Below are positions 40,480 through 47,430 of a stretch of 47,430 nt of DNA, one piece after another (the first letter of the stretch is position 1; every line of letters begins with the position of its first letter). Under the pieces are notes generated by a model. It was not told where the DNA came from. It saw nothing but the letters and a program-made list of their open reading frames with translations, and ran no database searches. The translations under genes were made by a program, and so were the position numbers. The stretch lies in assembly GCA_030456445.1 (NCBI GenBank), contig JAKDNM010000013.1:1-47430 (forward strand). The letters run 5' to 3'. The DNA comes from Hyphomicrobiales bacterium (lineage in GTDB: Bacteria; Pseudomonadota; Alphaproteobacteria; Rhizobiales; Rhizobiaceae).

Positions 40480-42903
40480 CTAGGGTCCATTGGAGGAGAC
40501 GACCGGAAGAAAGCTCGCCACGATCCGGGCCACGTCAAGCTCCGAGGCCTTGGTCTTCGTCATGACCGCCTTGACCCGATCGCCAAGCTTCTGCTCGAAC
40601 TCGGCTGCGGAAAATACGATCACCGGCGTCTCAACCGGCATGTCGGACAGCAGTTCCAAGCCGGAGCCATCGGGAAGCGCGATATCGAGGATCACCAGGT
40701 CGAAATACCGGCCCGATATTTCGTTTCGGGCTTCATTCACCGTTTTCGCGGACGTGATCGATACATCCGATCCAAGTCCCTCCGCCATCACTGCCAGCAC
40801 GCCTTCATCGTCCTCGACATGCAGTATCCTCGGTCGCCGGTCGATCCTGGTGTCCAGGATCTTGCCAAGAGCTGCATGGAGGCGCGCCGGATCCACGGGC
40901 TTCTCTAGCCAGTCGATGATACCGACCGCCGATCCGTTGAGCGATCGCTTGGCCTCGTCGGCGACCGCGGAAATCACGATGACCGGCATATCGCGGTTCC
41001 GCTGGGCATCACGGATGTCGCGAAAGAGCTTGATGCCCGATTCGTCCGCCAACCTGATGTCCAGGGTCAGTGCCTTGTAGTCGCGCGTCTTCAGCAATGT
41101 CTTTGCGGCGGCAATATCGGGCGCTACGTCACTGGAAAAGCCCTCTGCATCCAGAAGCGCGGCGATGACGGTGGAGATATCAGGCTCGTCCTCGACGATG
41201 AGCACGCGCATTCGGCGGTCAGCCGCTCCGGCCGTATCGGTGCCGTCAATGACCTTTGCTTCCCTTTTGCCGACCTCTGGCAGGTCAATGTGAAACGATG
41301 TGCCGTTCCCCTCCTCGCTCTCGAATGAAATCGTGCCGCAAAGCCGCTCGACGATGCTTTTGGCAATGCTTAGTCCAAGGCCCGTGCCGCCTTTCTCGCG
41401 CGTGCTCGAGGCGTCAGCCTGTTCGAACTTGCCGAATATGCGGTTCCGAAAAGCCTCGGGTATGCCCTTCCCCTGGTCGATCACCGAGATTCGCAGCACC
41501 TTGCCGTCTCGATATTGCGCCCGCACGACGATCGTTCCCCCCTCCTGCGAAAACTTGATCGCGTTGGAAAGCAGATTTGTCACCGCCTGATGCAGCCGGT
41601 CAGGATCGATGTTCGCCTCGGCGCGCGGCGCGTCGTCCACAAGGACGATACCGACCTGCTTTTCTGCCATGTAGTTGGCGCTGGCCGAAACGATCTGCTC
41701 GAGCACCAGGCGGATCGGCATGTGCTTCAATTCGAAAGCCATCTTCCCCGACTCGATCTTTTCCATGTCGAGGATGTCGTTGATGAGAAGGACAAGTCTT
41801 TCGCTGTTGGCATGGGCGATCTTGACGAGGTTTGTGGCCTTCGGGGGCAACGGCCCTGCGATGCCTCCGACGATCAGGCCCAGGGATCCGCGGATGGAGG
41901 TCAAGGGCGTCCTCAACTCGTGGCTCACGGTCGAGATGAATTCGTTCTTAAGCTCCGCACTGTGCTTCTGTTCCGTCACGTCGCGGTTGTAGGTAATGAT
42001 CCCAGCGACTTGGCCCGAATCGTCCCGAAACGGCGCCTTCAGCGTTGAAAGCCAACCCTGCCGCCCGTCGGGAAACAGGGCGGGCTGGTCGATCCGAAGC
42101 GTTTCGCCGCTTGCCATCGTCCGCAACTCGTCCTGACGAAACTGCTCCGCCAGTTCCTTTGGATAGAAGTCGAAATCGGTCTTCCCGATCAGGTTTTCAG
42201 CCTGCCCCGCGCACATCAGCGCCGCCGTTGCCGGGTTCGCCACGACAAACCGCCCGTCGAGATCCTTGATGTTGAGGCAGTCCGGCAGTTCGCGGACCAT
42301 GGCGTTGTAGATCATGTTGGTCGCGGAAAGTTCGCGCCGGCGCAGTTGACGGTCGATCAGCACACCGATGACGATCGTGCTGATGAAGGTAACCAGCAAG
42401 AGCGGCGCCGCCGTCCGCTGCATGAGTTCAAGCCTCAGCTCGGCGGGAAACGCCAGGAAACTCACCAGGCCGCCAAGTGCAACAGCGGTTCCGAGACCGA
42501 AAATATCGACGATCGTCCTTCGGCGAGCCCGGACGATTCCATGGCAAACAAGGCCAATTGCCGCCGCCACGCAGATGCCGGCGACGCCGGCGGCCGCGCC
42601 CTGCCCGCCAACATACAGCCTATAGAGTATGGCGCCCGCGGCGGCGACAATGACCGCTGGCAGACCTCCAAAGAAAGCGGATGCCGCCACGAAAGCCGAG
42701 CGCAGGTCGAATATGAACCCTGGCAATATCGGCCGCGCGGTGGCCATCGAAATCAAGGCGCCGCAGCCCATGAGCACACCTAGAAGCAGCGCTTGCATTC
42801 GTTTCGGCAATCGTCCCGCCAGGTCGGAAAGGAGATCCCAGGCGACCAGCAGGATTGAGACCAGGGCAAGATTCGCAAGGAGTGATTGCCAGATCGGGGC
42901 CAT
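40480..42903 (-). CDS. hybrid sensor histidine kinase with two receivers
   Basis: An 807-residue membrane kinase. An N-terminal 5TM-LYT-type sensor with six hydrophobic segments (about 8-185) is followed by PAS (about 195-312), HisKA with H328 (TVSHELRTPLTS), the ATPase domain (N-box NLLSNAIKF, G-box GGTGLGLS) and two receiver domains: D615 (ALTLDIRL) and D740 (LVILDIALP). It heads the seven-gene polysaccharide operon. ATG 42903 is used; a TTG at 42942 with a GGATAGG upstream could add 13 residues. It probably passes phosphate to the stand-alone receivers, perhaps through the HPt protein. Confidence 0.9.
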   Translation of the reverse strand: MAPIWQSLLANLALVSILLVAWDLLSDLAGRLPKRMQALLLGVLMGCGALISMATARPILPGFIFDLRSAFVAASAFFGGLPAVIVAAAGAILYRLYVGGQGAAAGVAGICVAAAIGLVCHGIVRARRRTIVDIFGLGTAVALGGLVSFLAFPAELRLELMQRTAAPLLLVTFISTIVIGVLIDRQLRRRELSATNMIYNAMVRELPDCLNIKDLDGRFVVANPATAALMCAGQAENLIGKTDFDFYPKELAEQFRQDELRTMASGETLRIDQPALFPDGRQGWLSTLKAPFRDDSGQVAGIITYNRDVTEQKHSAELKNEFISTVSHELRTPLTSIRGSLGLIVGGIAGPLPPKATNLVKIAHANSERLVLLINDILDMEKIESGKMAFELKHMPIRLVLEQIVSASANYMAEKQVGIVLVDDAPRAEANIDPDRLHQAVTNLLSNAIKFSQEGGTIVVRAQYRDGKVLRISVIDQGKGIPEAFRNRIFGKFEQADASSTREKGGTGLGLSIAKSIVERLCGTISFESEEGNGTSFHIDLPEVGKREAKVIDGTDTAGAADRRMRVLIVEDEPDISTVIAALLDAEGFSSDVAPDIAAAKTLLKTRDYKALTLDIRLADESGIKLFRDIRDAQRNRDMPVIVISAVADEAKRSLNGSAVGIIDWLEKPVDPARLHAALGKILDTRIDRRPRILHVEDDEGVLAVMAEGLGSDVSITSAKTVNEARNEISGRYFDLVILDIALPDGSGLELLSDMPVETPVIVFSAAEFEQKLGDRVKAVMTKTKASELDVARIVASFLPVVSSNGP

Positions 42904-43160
42904 GCGGGTGTCGAACTCGGTTTGGGCGACAGATGCCAACAAAGCCTATCCGATACCCCAATGATCGTAAAATCTCTCTTGCAGACAACTTACATCCGGC
43001 AACGCTCAGTCCGGCATCTGTCGGGATTAATCTCGTGCCGCCGAGCAACCACAAAACATTACGCAGAAATAATCGTCCGGCGATTTGTTCATCATCCGCA
43101 TGCCCCATCTTCCTTTCACCGGCAGACAGGAAGCTGCCGCAACGTTAAGGAGAACCCGAC

Positions 43161-43754
43161 ATGAAGCACAAAATCCTGATCCTTCTGGCTGCCGGCTTGG
43201 TTTCAACCGCCACCCTGACGGCAAGCGCCGCCTTTGCCGACAACAAAAATGATCAGTCCGAGATCCAGCTTTTCCTCAAGGCTCCGCATGATATGGCGGC
43301 CGCCGTCAAAGCGGCGGAAGCTTCCAGCGGCGGCAAGGCCGTTGGCGCCGAATTCAGCGAGAAGGACGGCGCGGGCCTGTGGGAAGTGGAGATGGTCAAC
43401 GGCACCAAACGATCGGAGGTCAAGATCGACGCTTCGACCGGCGCGGTCGTCAAGACCAAGGACAAGGGGGATATTGCCGACAAAGACCATCCGGTAACGC
43501 TCGACATGCTGGGTGCGCCGCTCACTGACCTGGTCACCAAAGCCGAGACGGAAGGTGCCGGCAAAGTCATGTCGATAGATTTCGAGCATGAGGATGGCGA
43601 GCCGGTCGGGCTGGCGGTCGAAATCGTCAAGGCCAACGGCGTGATCCAGGACTTTATCCTGAACCCCGCCGATGGCAAACTGACACCGGCGACGGGCCAA
43701 TCCGATGAAGGCCAGGACGAAGAAGACGGTGATAGCGGCGAAGGCAACGGTTGA
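43161..43754 (+). CDS. periplasmic PepSY-domain protein
   Basis: A 197-residue protein with a signal peptide (MKHKILILLAAGLVSTATLT, cleaved after ASAAFA near residue 26) and two PepSY-type units (about 35-100 and 112-178; KIDASTGAVVKTKD and FILNPADGKLTPA). The C-terminal tail is very acidic (DEGQDEEDGDSGEG). PepSY proteins act as peptidase inhibitors or as extracytoplasmic parts of sensing systems. It lies 56 bases before a response regulator and histidine kinase pair on the same strand, a recurrent arrangement, so it likely modulates or is regulated by that pair. RBS is AAGGAGAA. Confidence 0.88.
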   Translation: MKHKILILLAAGLVSTATLTASAAFADNKNDQSEIQLFLKAPHDMAAAVKAAEASSGGKAVGAEFSEKDGAGLWEVEMVNGTKRSEVKIDASTGAVVKTKDKGDIADKDHPVTLDMLGAPLTDLVTKAETEGAGKVMSIDFEHEDGEPVGLAVEIVKANGVIQDFILNPADGKLTPATGQSDEGQDEEDGDSGEGNG

Positions 43755-43810
43755 TTCGCCACCCAAGACAAGCCGGCCCCGCACGGGACCGGTTTCAATG
43801 AAGGGCATTC

Positions 43811-44482
43811 ATGCGCATTCTGGTGATCGAGGACGACCGCACGACAGGCGATTACATCCTGAAAGGCTTGCAGGAAGAAGGCCATGTCGCGGATCTGTGC
43901 CGCAGCGGACGTGAGGGCCTGATTGCCGCGCAGACCAATGATTTCGACGTCCTCATCATCGACCGGATGCTGCCTGGCCTGGACGGATTATCCCTCGTGC
44001 GAACCTTGCGAGCCGCAAAGAACCGGACGCCTGCGATCTTCCTGACATCGCTCGACGGCGTCGACGATCGCATAGAGGGTCTGAATGCCGGAGGAGACGA
44101 CTATCTGGTCAAGCCTTTCGCCTTCGGCGAACTCTCCGCCCGCATCAACGCGTTGGCGAGACGCCCTCAGATGCGGGCGGTCGAAACCGTCCTGTCGGCT
44201 TCGGATCTGCGGATGGATCTCATACGGCGACGTGTGACCCGTGGCGAGACGGATATAGAGCTTCTGCCGCGCGAGTTCGCGCTTCTAGAATGTCTGCTTC
44301 GATGCAAGGGAAGGGTCCAGACGCGCACAATGTTGCTGGAAGAGGTCTGGGGCCTGAGCTTCGATCCGCAGACCAATGTGGTCGAAAGCCATATTTCGAA
44401 GCTCAGGGGCAAGGTGGACAAACCATTCGATACCGAGCTCATCAAGACCGTTCGCGGTGCCGGCTACCGGATTGATGCATGA
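43811..44482 (+). CDS. OmpR-type response regulator
   Basis: A 223-residue regulator with a receiver domain (acidic residues EDD at 7-9, phospho-acceptor D51 in LIIDRMLPG, YLVKPFAF) and a winged-helix DNA-binding domain (about 125-223, LLPREFALLECLL, then VVESHISKLRGKVD). It overlaps the following kinase gene by four bases. It probably controls the PepSY gene and other targets in response to the kinase's signal, likely a metal ion or peptide at the membrane. Confidence 0.94.
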   Translation: MRILVIEDDRTTGDYILKGLQEEGHVADLCRSGREGLIAAQTNDFDVLIIDRMLPGLDGLSLVRTLRAAKNRTPAIFLTSLDGVDDRIEGLNAGGDDYLVKPFAFGELSARINALARRPQMRAVETVLSASDLRMDLIRRRVTRGETDIELLPREFALLECLLRCKGRVQTRTMLLEEVWGLSFDPQTNVVESHISKLRGKVDKPFDTELIKTVRGAGYRIDA

Positions 44483-45804
44483 CCCATTGGCGCGAGATCT
44501 TGCGCACCACGCCGATGCGTTTGACGTTGCGGCTGGTTGTTCTGTTCGTGGCGGCCAGCCTCGGCGCCTTTGCCGTGACATGGTGGTTGGCCAACGAGGC
44601 GCTTCTGGATGCCACAGAAACGGTGCTGGAGCAACAGATTGATGAGCTTTCCGCTGCCGATGAGCCTCAGGCAATCGGTCAGGCAGTCAAGGCCGCGGTT
44701 AAGCGTTCGGACTCCGATCATTTGCTCCTGCGCTATGACGGGCCTGACGGAACTGTCGGGAACTATCTTGGACGGTTGCCACCCGGCAAGTTTCGGCAAT
44801 CGGACCTGGAGGACGAACAGCATGACGTTGACGGGCACTACATCCTGCTTGGCAAGAACGTCGCAGGCGGTACGCTGACGGTTGGGCAGGATGCGGAAGC
44901 CCTCACCGAGTTGCGTGATGTTTTCATCCAGGTGCTGACATTCACCCTTCTACCCACCGCTTTGCTTGTGCTGACCGGCGGCGTCTTCATTGCGTTGCGT
45001 TCGGCCCGGAGAGCGGCCGCGATCGAGGACACACTGGCGCGATTGACCGCGGGCGATCTCGCCGCGCGGCTTCCTGTATTGACAGGTCCTCCCGATGACT
45101 TAACCAGGGTCGGATCCGCGATTGATCGGCTTGCGGCGGCGCAGGAAGCCTCGGTTGCGGCCCTTCGGCAGGTCTCGGCTGATATAGCGCACGATCTGAA
45201 AACCCCGATCCAGCGTCTGGCCGTCCTGTTGTCCGAGGCGCGCGATAAGGCTCCGCATCTGGAGGTCCTGGATCGGGCGAGCGCGGAGATAGACGGGATC
45301 GTGGCGACATTTCAATCGCTGCTGCGCATCGCCCAGATCGAGGGCGGCAGTCCGCGCAGCCGTTTCGCACCCGTGGACCTTGGCTCTTTGGCTGAAACCA
45401 TGGTGGAGCTTTATGAGGCCGCGGCCGAGGAAACGGGACATAACCTTCACTTGACCCTGACCGATCCGGCGACCATCAAGGGCGACCGCATGCTCCTCGG
45501 ACAATTGCTCGCCAACCTGATCGAGAATGCGCTACGTCACACATCTTCAGGCGCGATCACCGTCTTCGTCGAGAACGCATCGCTGATCGTCGCCGACAAA
45601 GGTCCAGGAATTCCGAAGGAAGAACGGCAAGCCGTGCTACGGCGGCTCTACCGGCTCGATCGCAGCCGCTCCACCCCAGGCAACGGGCTCGGCCTTTCTC
45701 TCGTGGATGCGATCGTCAAGCTGCATGACGGATCGCTCGTACTATCCGATAATGACCCTGGTCTGCGCGTAACGGTACGTTTCGCCGAGTTTACGGAAAT
45801 GTAA
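44479..45804 (+). CDS. membrane sensor histidine kinase
   Basis: A 441-residue kinase with two membrane segments (about 17-37 and 150-172) around a short periplasmic sensor loop, a HAMP domain (about 172-225), HisKA with H238 (ADIAHDLKTPIQRL) and an ATPase domain (N-box NLIENALRH, G-box GNGLGLSLV). The sensor loop (about 40-150) is acidic and has no obvious ligand motif. Partner of the OmpR-type regulator directly upstream (ATGA overlap). Confidence 0.92.
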   Translation: MTHWREILRTTPMRLTLRLVVLFVAASLGAFAVTWWLANEALLDATETVLEQQIDELSAADEPQAIGQAVKAAVKRSDSDHLLLRYDGPDGTVGNYLGRLPPGKFRQSDLEDEQHDVDGHYILLGKNVAGGTLTVGQDAEALTELRDVFIQVLTFTLLPTALLVLTGGVFIALRSARRAAAIEDTLARLTAGDLAARLPVLTGPPDDLTRVGSAIDRLAAAQEASVAALRQVSADIAHDLKTPIQRLAVLLSEARDKAPHLEVLDRASAEIDGIVATFQSLLRIAQIEGGSPRSRFAPVDLGSLAETMVELYEAAAEETGHNLHLTLTDPATIKGDRMLLGQLLANLIENALRHTSSGAITVFVENASLIVADKGPGIPKEERQAVLRRLYRLDRSRSTPGNGLGLSLVDAIVKLHDGSLVLSDNDPGLRVTVRFAEFTEM

Positions 45805-46073
45805 TTTCCAGGTCATACCGGCGGAAGACGCGGACATAGGAAGATCGCCCGGGCGCGCGTCAACTGGGAAGAGGCAGTGCCTCTGTCGATCAGAGAGACC
45901 AATGGCGAGGCGGAAAGCTGCGAGACGAACTACCGAAGGACATCAGGACGATCCATTGCCTGAGGTCGACGAGCACCAAGCGATAGATCATCCGACGGCA
46001 ACGTTGAGAAATTTCGACGGCTTGTGATCCTCACACGATCTGCGAAGTACGGTCGGTTAAGCTCGCGGATATA
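45805..46073. other. intergenic region with no supported gene
   Basis: A 41-codon frame at 45902-46027 (beginning MARRKAARRTTEG) has no ribosome site and no recognisable match. No terminator hairpin with a T-run was found after the kinase gene. Confidence 0.5.
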
Positions 46074-46328
46074 TTACCCGATGAGAGCGTGTCCGCTCTG
46101 CCAAAGCATATAACCCGCCACCGGAAAGACGAGCAGCGCGAAAGAAGCATTCAACGCGCCCTTGTGGCTGCTGAGGCGCTGGTGCCGATCGCCACATGCA
46201 CCCCGGGCAACCCGGCCAGATAAACAATCAAGGGAACGGCGAGGATCGATCCGCCGCCACCGAACAGGTTGAGAGAAAACCCACCATAGACGCCGAAAAG
46301 CCACTAGGTATTGGACAAGATCGAGCAT
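46074..46328 (-). pseudogene. TauE/SafE sulfite exporter, broken
   Basis: The start MLDLVQYLVAF reads from ATG 46328, then an extra T near 46300 shifts the frame; in the shifted frame the typical GFSLNLFGGGGSILAVPLIV continues to VHVAIGTSA. A large internal deletion and second frame change follow, after which the normal C-terminus SHKGALNASFALLVFPVAGY reads to the stop. Most membrane segments are gone. Intact copies are the exporter gene of BigR-type sulfur operons, which is its position here. Confidence 0.75.
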
Positions 46329-46341
46329 GGCTACGCGATCC

Positions 46342-46773
46342 TCACGCGCGTGACGTAAGGGGATGGGTTTCCACAACAAAGCGCGCCGCCCACATGCCAA
46401 CGATCATGGCCGGGACGAAGGCTAGTGTGCCAGTCGCGCCAAGACCAATAGCAGTGAGCGCCGGCCCGGGACAGAACCCGCTCAGTCCCCAGCCGATTCC
46501 GAAGATGGCGGGGCCGGCGAGTACACGCGCGTCGATATTGTTCTTCGTTGGCGAATGGAAGCCGCCGCCGGCGATTGGCCGGGCACGCTTCAGCACTATA
46601 CGATAGCCGATAAAGGCGGTGAGCACAGCTCCGCCCATGACGAGGGCAAGAGAAGGGTCCCAGGTGCCGAACAGGTCGAGGAAATTGAGTACCTTTGCCG
46701 GGTCCGACATACCGGAAACAATGAGCCCAACGCCGAACAGAAGGCCAAGCGCGAGATTGACGAGAAATGCCAT
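46342..46773 (-). CDS. YeeE/YedE family protein, second half (DUF6691)
   Basis: A 143-residue membrane protein with about four hydrophobic segments, starting MAFLVNLALGLLFGVGLIVS and carrying the conserved GFCPGPALTAIG cysteine motif (about residue 100). It pairs with the protein encoded just upstream; together they form a full YeeE/YedE (PmpA/PmpB-like) transporter for sulfur compounds. ATG 46773 chosen because it lies 10 bases after the partner gene and gives the standard start. Confidence 0.88.
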   Translation of the reverse strand: MAFLVNLALGLLFGVGLIVSGMSDPAKVLNFLDLFGTWDPSLALVMGGAVLTAFIGYRIVLKRARPIAGGGFHSPTKNNIDARVLAGPAIFGIGWGLSGFCPGPALTAIGLGATGTLAFVPAMIVGMWAARFVVETHPLTSRA

Positions 46774-46783
46774 GGGATCAGCC

Positions 46784-47206
46784 TCAGATGACGTGGCGGG
46801 TGACAAGGACCGTGGCAAAGGCGAAGGCCATAAAAACGCCGGTGGCCACGAAGGAGCGCACGGAAAGCCGGGACAAGCCGCAAACGCCGTGCCCGGACGT
46901 GCAGCCATTGCCCCAGACCGTGCCGAAACCGACCAGCAGGCCGGCGGCGACCATTACCGGAATGTTCGGGGAGACGGTCCGCGCCACCATCTCTCCCGTC
47001 AGCGCCATCGTCGCAAGGGGCGCGGCGACGAGGCCGACGACGAACCCGAACCGCGAAAGAAAGATGCCGTCGCGATAGGGTGGCAGGAGCCGTGAGGCGA
47101 TGCCGGAAATGCCGGCGACGCGGCCCTCCCACAGCATCAGGAGCACGGCGGAGAGGCCGATCATCATGCCGCCGATCAGCGAAGCGAAAGGGGTGAATTG
47201 CGTCAT
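46784..47206 (-). CDS. YeeE/YedE family protein, first half
   Basis: A 140-residue membrane protein with the conserved motif WGNGCTSGHGVCGLSRLS (about 97-114), whose cysteines are the sulfur-relay residues of YeeE/YedE proteins. It makes a pair with the next gene. Its ATG overlaps the stop of the ArsR-type repressor gene by four bases, so it is under that repressor's control. Confidence 0.9.
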   Translation of the reverse strand: MTQFTPFASLIGGMMIGLSAVLLMLWEGRVAGISGIASRLLPPYRDGIFLSRFGFVVGLVAAPLATMALTGEMVARTVSPNIPVMVAAGLLVGFGTVWGNGCTSGHGVCGLSRLSVRSFVATGVFMAFAFATVLVTRHVI

Positions 47207-47430
47207 GGTCTGCTTCCTTGAATATCTTTTTGCGACACTTCGCAGAACATTTTGTGCATCAGCGATATGAATTCCGTGATCCGGCCGTCCGCCAGCCGGT
47301 AGAACACGTTCTTCGATTCTTTGCGGGCGGCGATGAATCCTGCCTCGCGCAGTTCGGCGATCTGCTGGGACAGGCCCGGCTGGCGAATGCCGAGCGTGTC
47401 CTCCAGGTCGCGCACCGAGCGCTCGCCGTC
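47203..47430 (-). CDS. ArsR-family repressor, BigR/SqrR-like (5' end outside the window)
   Basis: The C-terminal 75 residues of a winged-helix repressor: the recognition part reads RQPGLSQQIAELREAGFI, followed by the wing ARKESKNVFYRL and a final helix with a cysteine in KMFCEV. BigR and SqrR use a cysteine at this place, paired with one in an earlier helix (outside the window), to sense reactive sulfur species. The neighbours (two YeeE/YedE halves and a TauE remnant) are those of a BigR-type operon. The gene runs off the right edge. Confidence 0.85.
   Translation of the reverse strand, partial: DGERSVRDLEDTLGIRQPGLSQQIAELREAGFIAARKESKNVFYRLADGRITEFISLMHKMFCEVSQKDIQGSRP

Noticed and set aside
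43120-43139. Short hairpin CGGCAG...CTGCCG before the PepSY gene
   Set aside because: Only six base pairs, close to the ribosome site, with no known riboswitch or attenuator features.
45902-46027. 41-codon frame between the kinase and the TauE remnant
   Set aside because: No ribosome site, no recognisable sequence; length expected by chance.
1-47430. CRISPR array, tRNA or rRNA genes, phage structural genes
   Set aside because: No regularly spaced repeats, no tRNA or rRNA signatures and no phage proteins were recognised anywhere in the window.

Overview
The window is a GC-rich mosaic from an alphaproteobacterium (Hyphomicrobiales or Sphingomonadales-like; genus cannot be fixed). The clues are a RepC-type plasmid replication remnant, a DUF3991/Toprim plus DUF6118 pair typical of alphaproteobacterial plasmids and integrative elements, a two-part YeeE/YedE operon with a BigR/SqrR-like repressor, and alphaproteobacterial-type IS481 and IS110 transposases. 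No tRNA, rRNA or CRISPR array was seen. Many broken genes and single IS ends indicate an accessory region (plasmid or genomic island) with a long history of insertion and decay.

Layout. 1-1744: remnant of a plasmid/ICE module (Toprim protein, truncated DUF6118 protein). 1783-4553: DUF523 protein, then an AraC regulator, a B3/B4-domain protein and a LysE-type exporter. 4611-5548: mazEF with its operator, a cluster of resolvase-like repeats and a Tn3-like inverted end, best read as the leftover end of a Tn3-family transposon. 5643-9146: a compact three-gene operon (MerR-like HTH, N6-adenine DNA methyltransferase, PIN nuclease) with a palindrome at its promoter; this is the best candidate for an undescribed defence or restriction-like system. 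9240-10734: abutting fragments of an IS481 and an IS110 element. 10934-12111: a WYL regulator and a VOC protein, each preceded by the same 17-bp palindrome. 12119-12831: decayed EVE gene, RepC remnant and a possible zinc-ribbon ORF.

13010-15650 encodes an H-NOX gas sensor and a GAF-GGDEF-EAL c-di-GMP enzyme. 15887-20280 is a metal-resistance block: CsoR/RcnR-type repressor with operator, RcnA Ni/Co exporter, a second broken NicO exporter, and a chromate module (rhodanese-ChrB, ChrA). 20459-30346 (minus) is a four-gene operon headed by a 1901-residue multicopper oxidase, followed by an exported beta-propeller protein and two secreted-type proteins of unknown function; the oxidase resembles the very large bacterial Mn(II)-oxidase class in size and copper motifs. 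A 700-bp AT-richer non-coding stretch lies upstream of it.

31057-33428 holds a divergent TetR regulator and FAD-linked oxidase. 33445-42903 is a probable exopolysaccharide system: seven tightly packed minus-strand genes (hybrid kinase, response regulator, exported GH18-like protein, response regulator, YaiO-type TPR/beta-barrel, HEAT-repeat protein, processive GT2 synthase), with an orphan HPt protein converging on its end. 43161-45804 is a PepSY protein with its own two-component system. 46074-47430 is a sulfur-linked operon (ArsR/BigR-like repressor, two YeeE/YedE halves, broken TauE/SafE exporter) running off the right edge.
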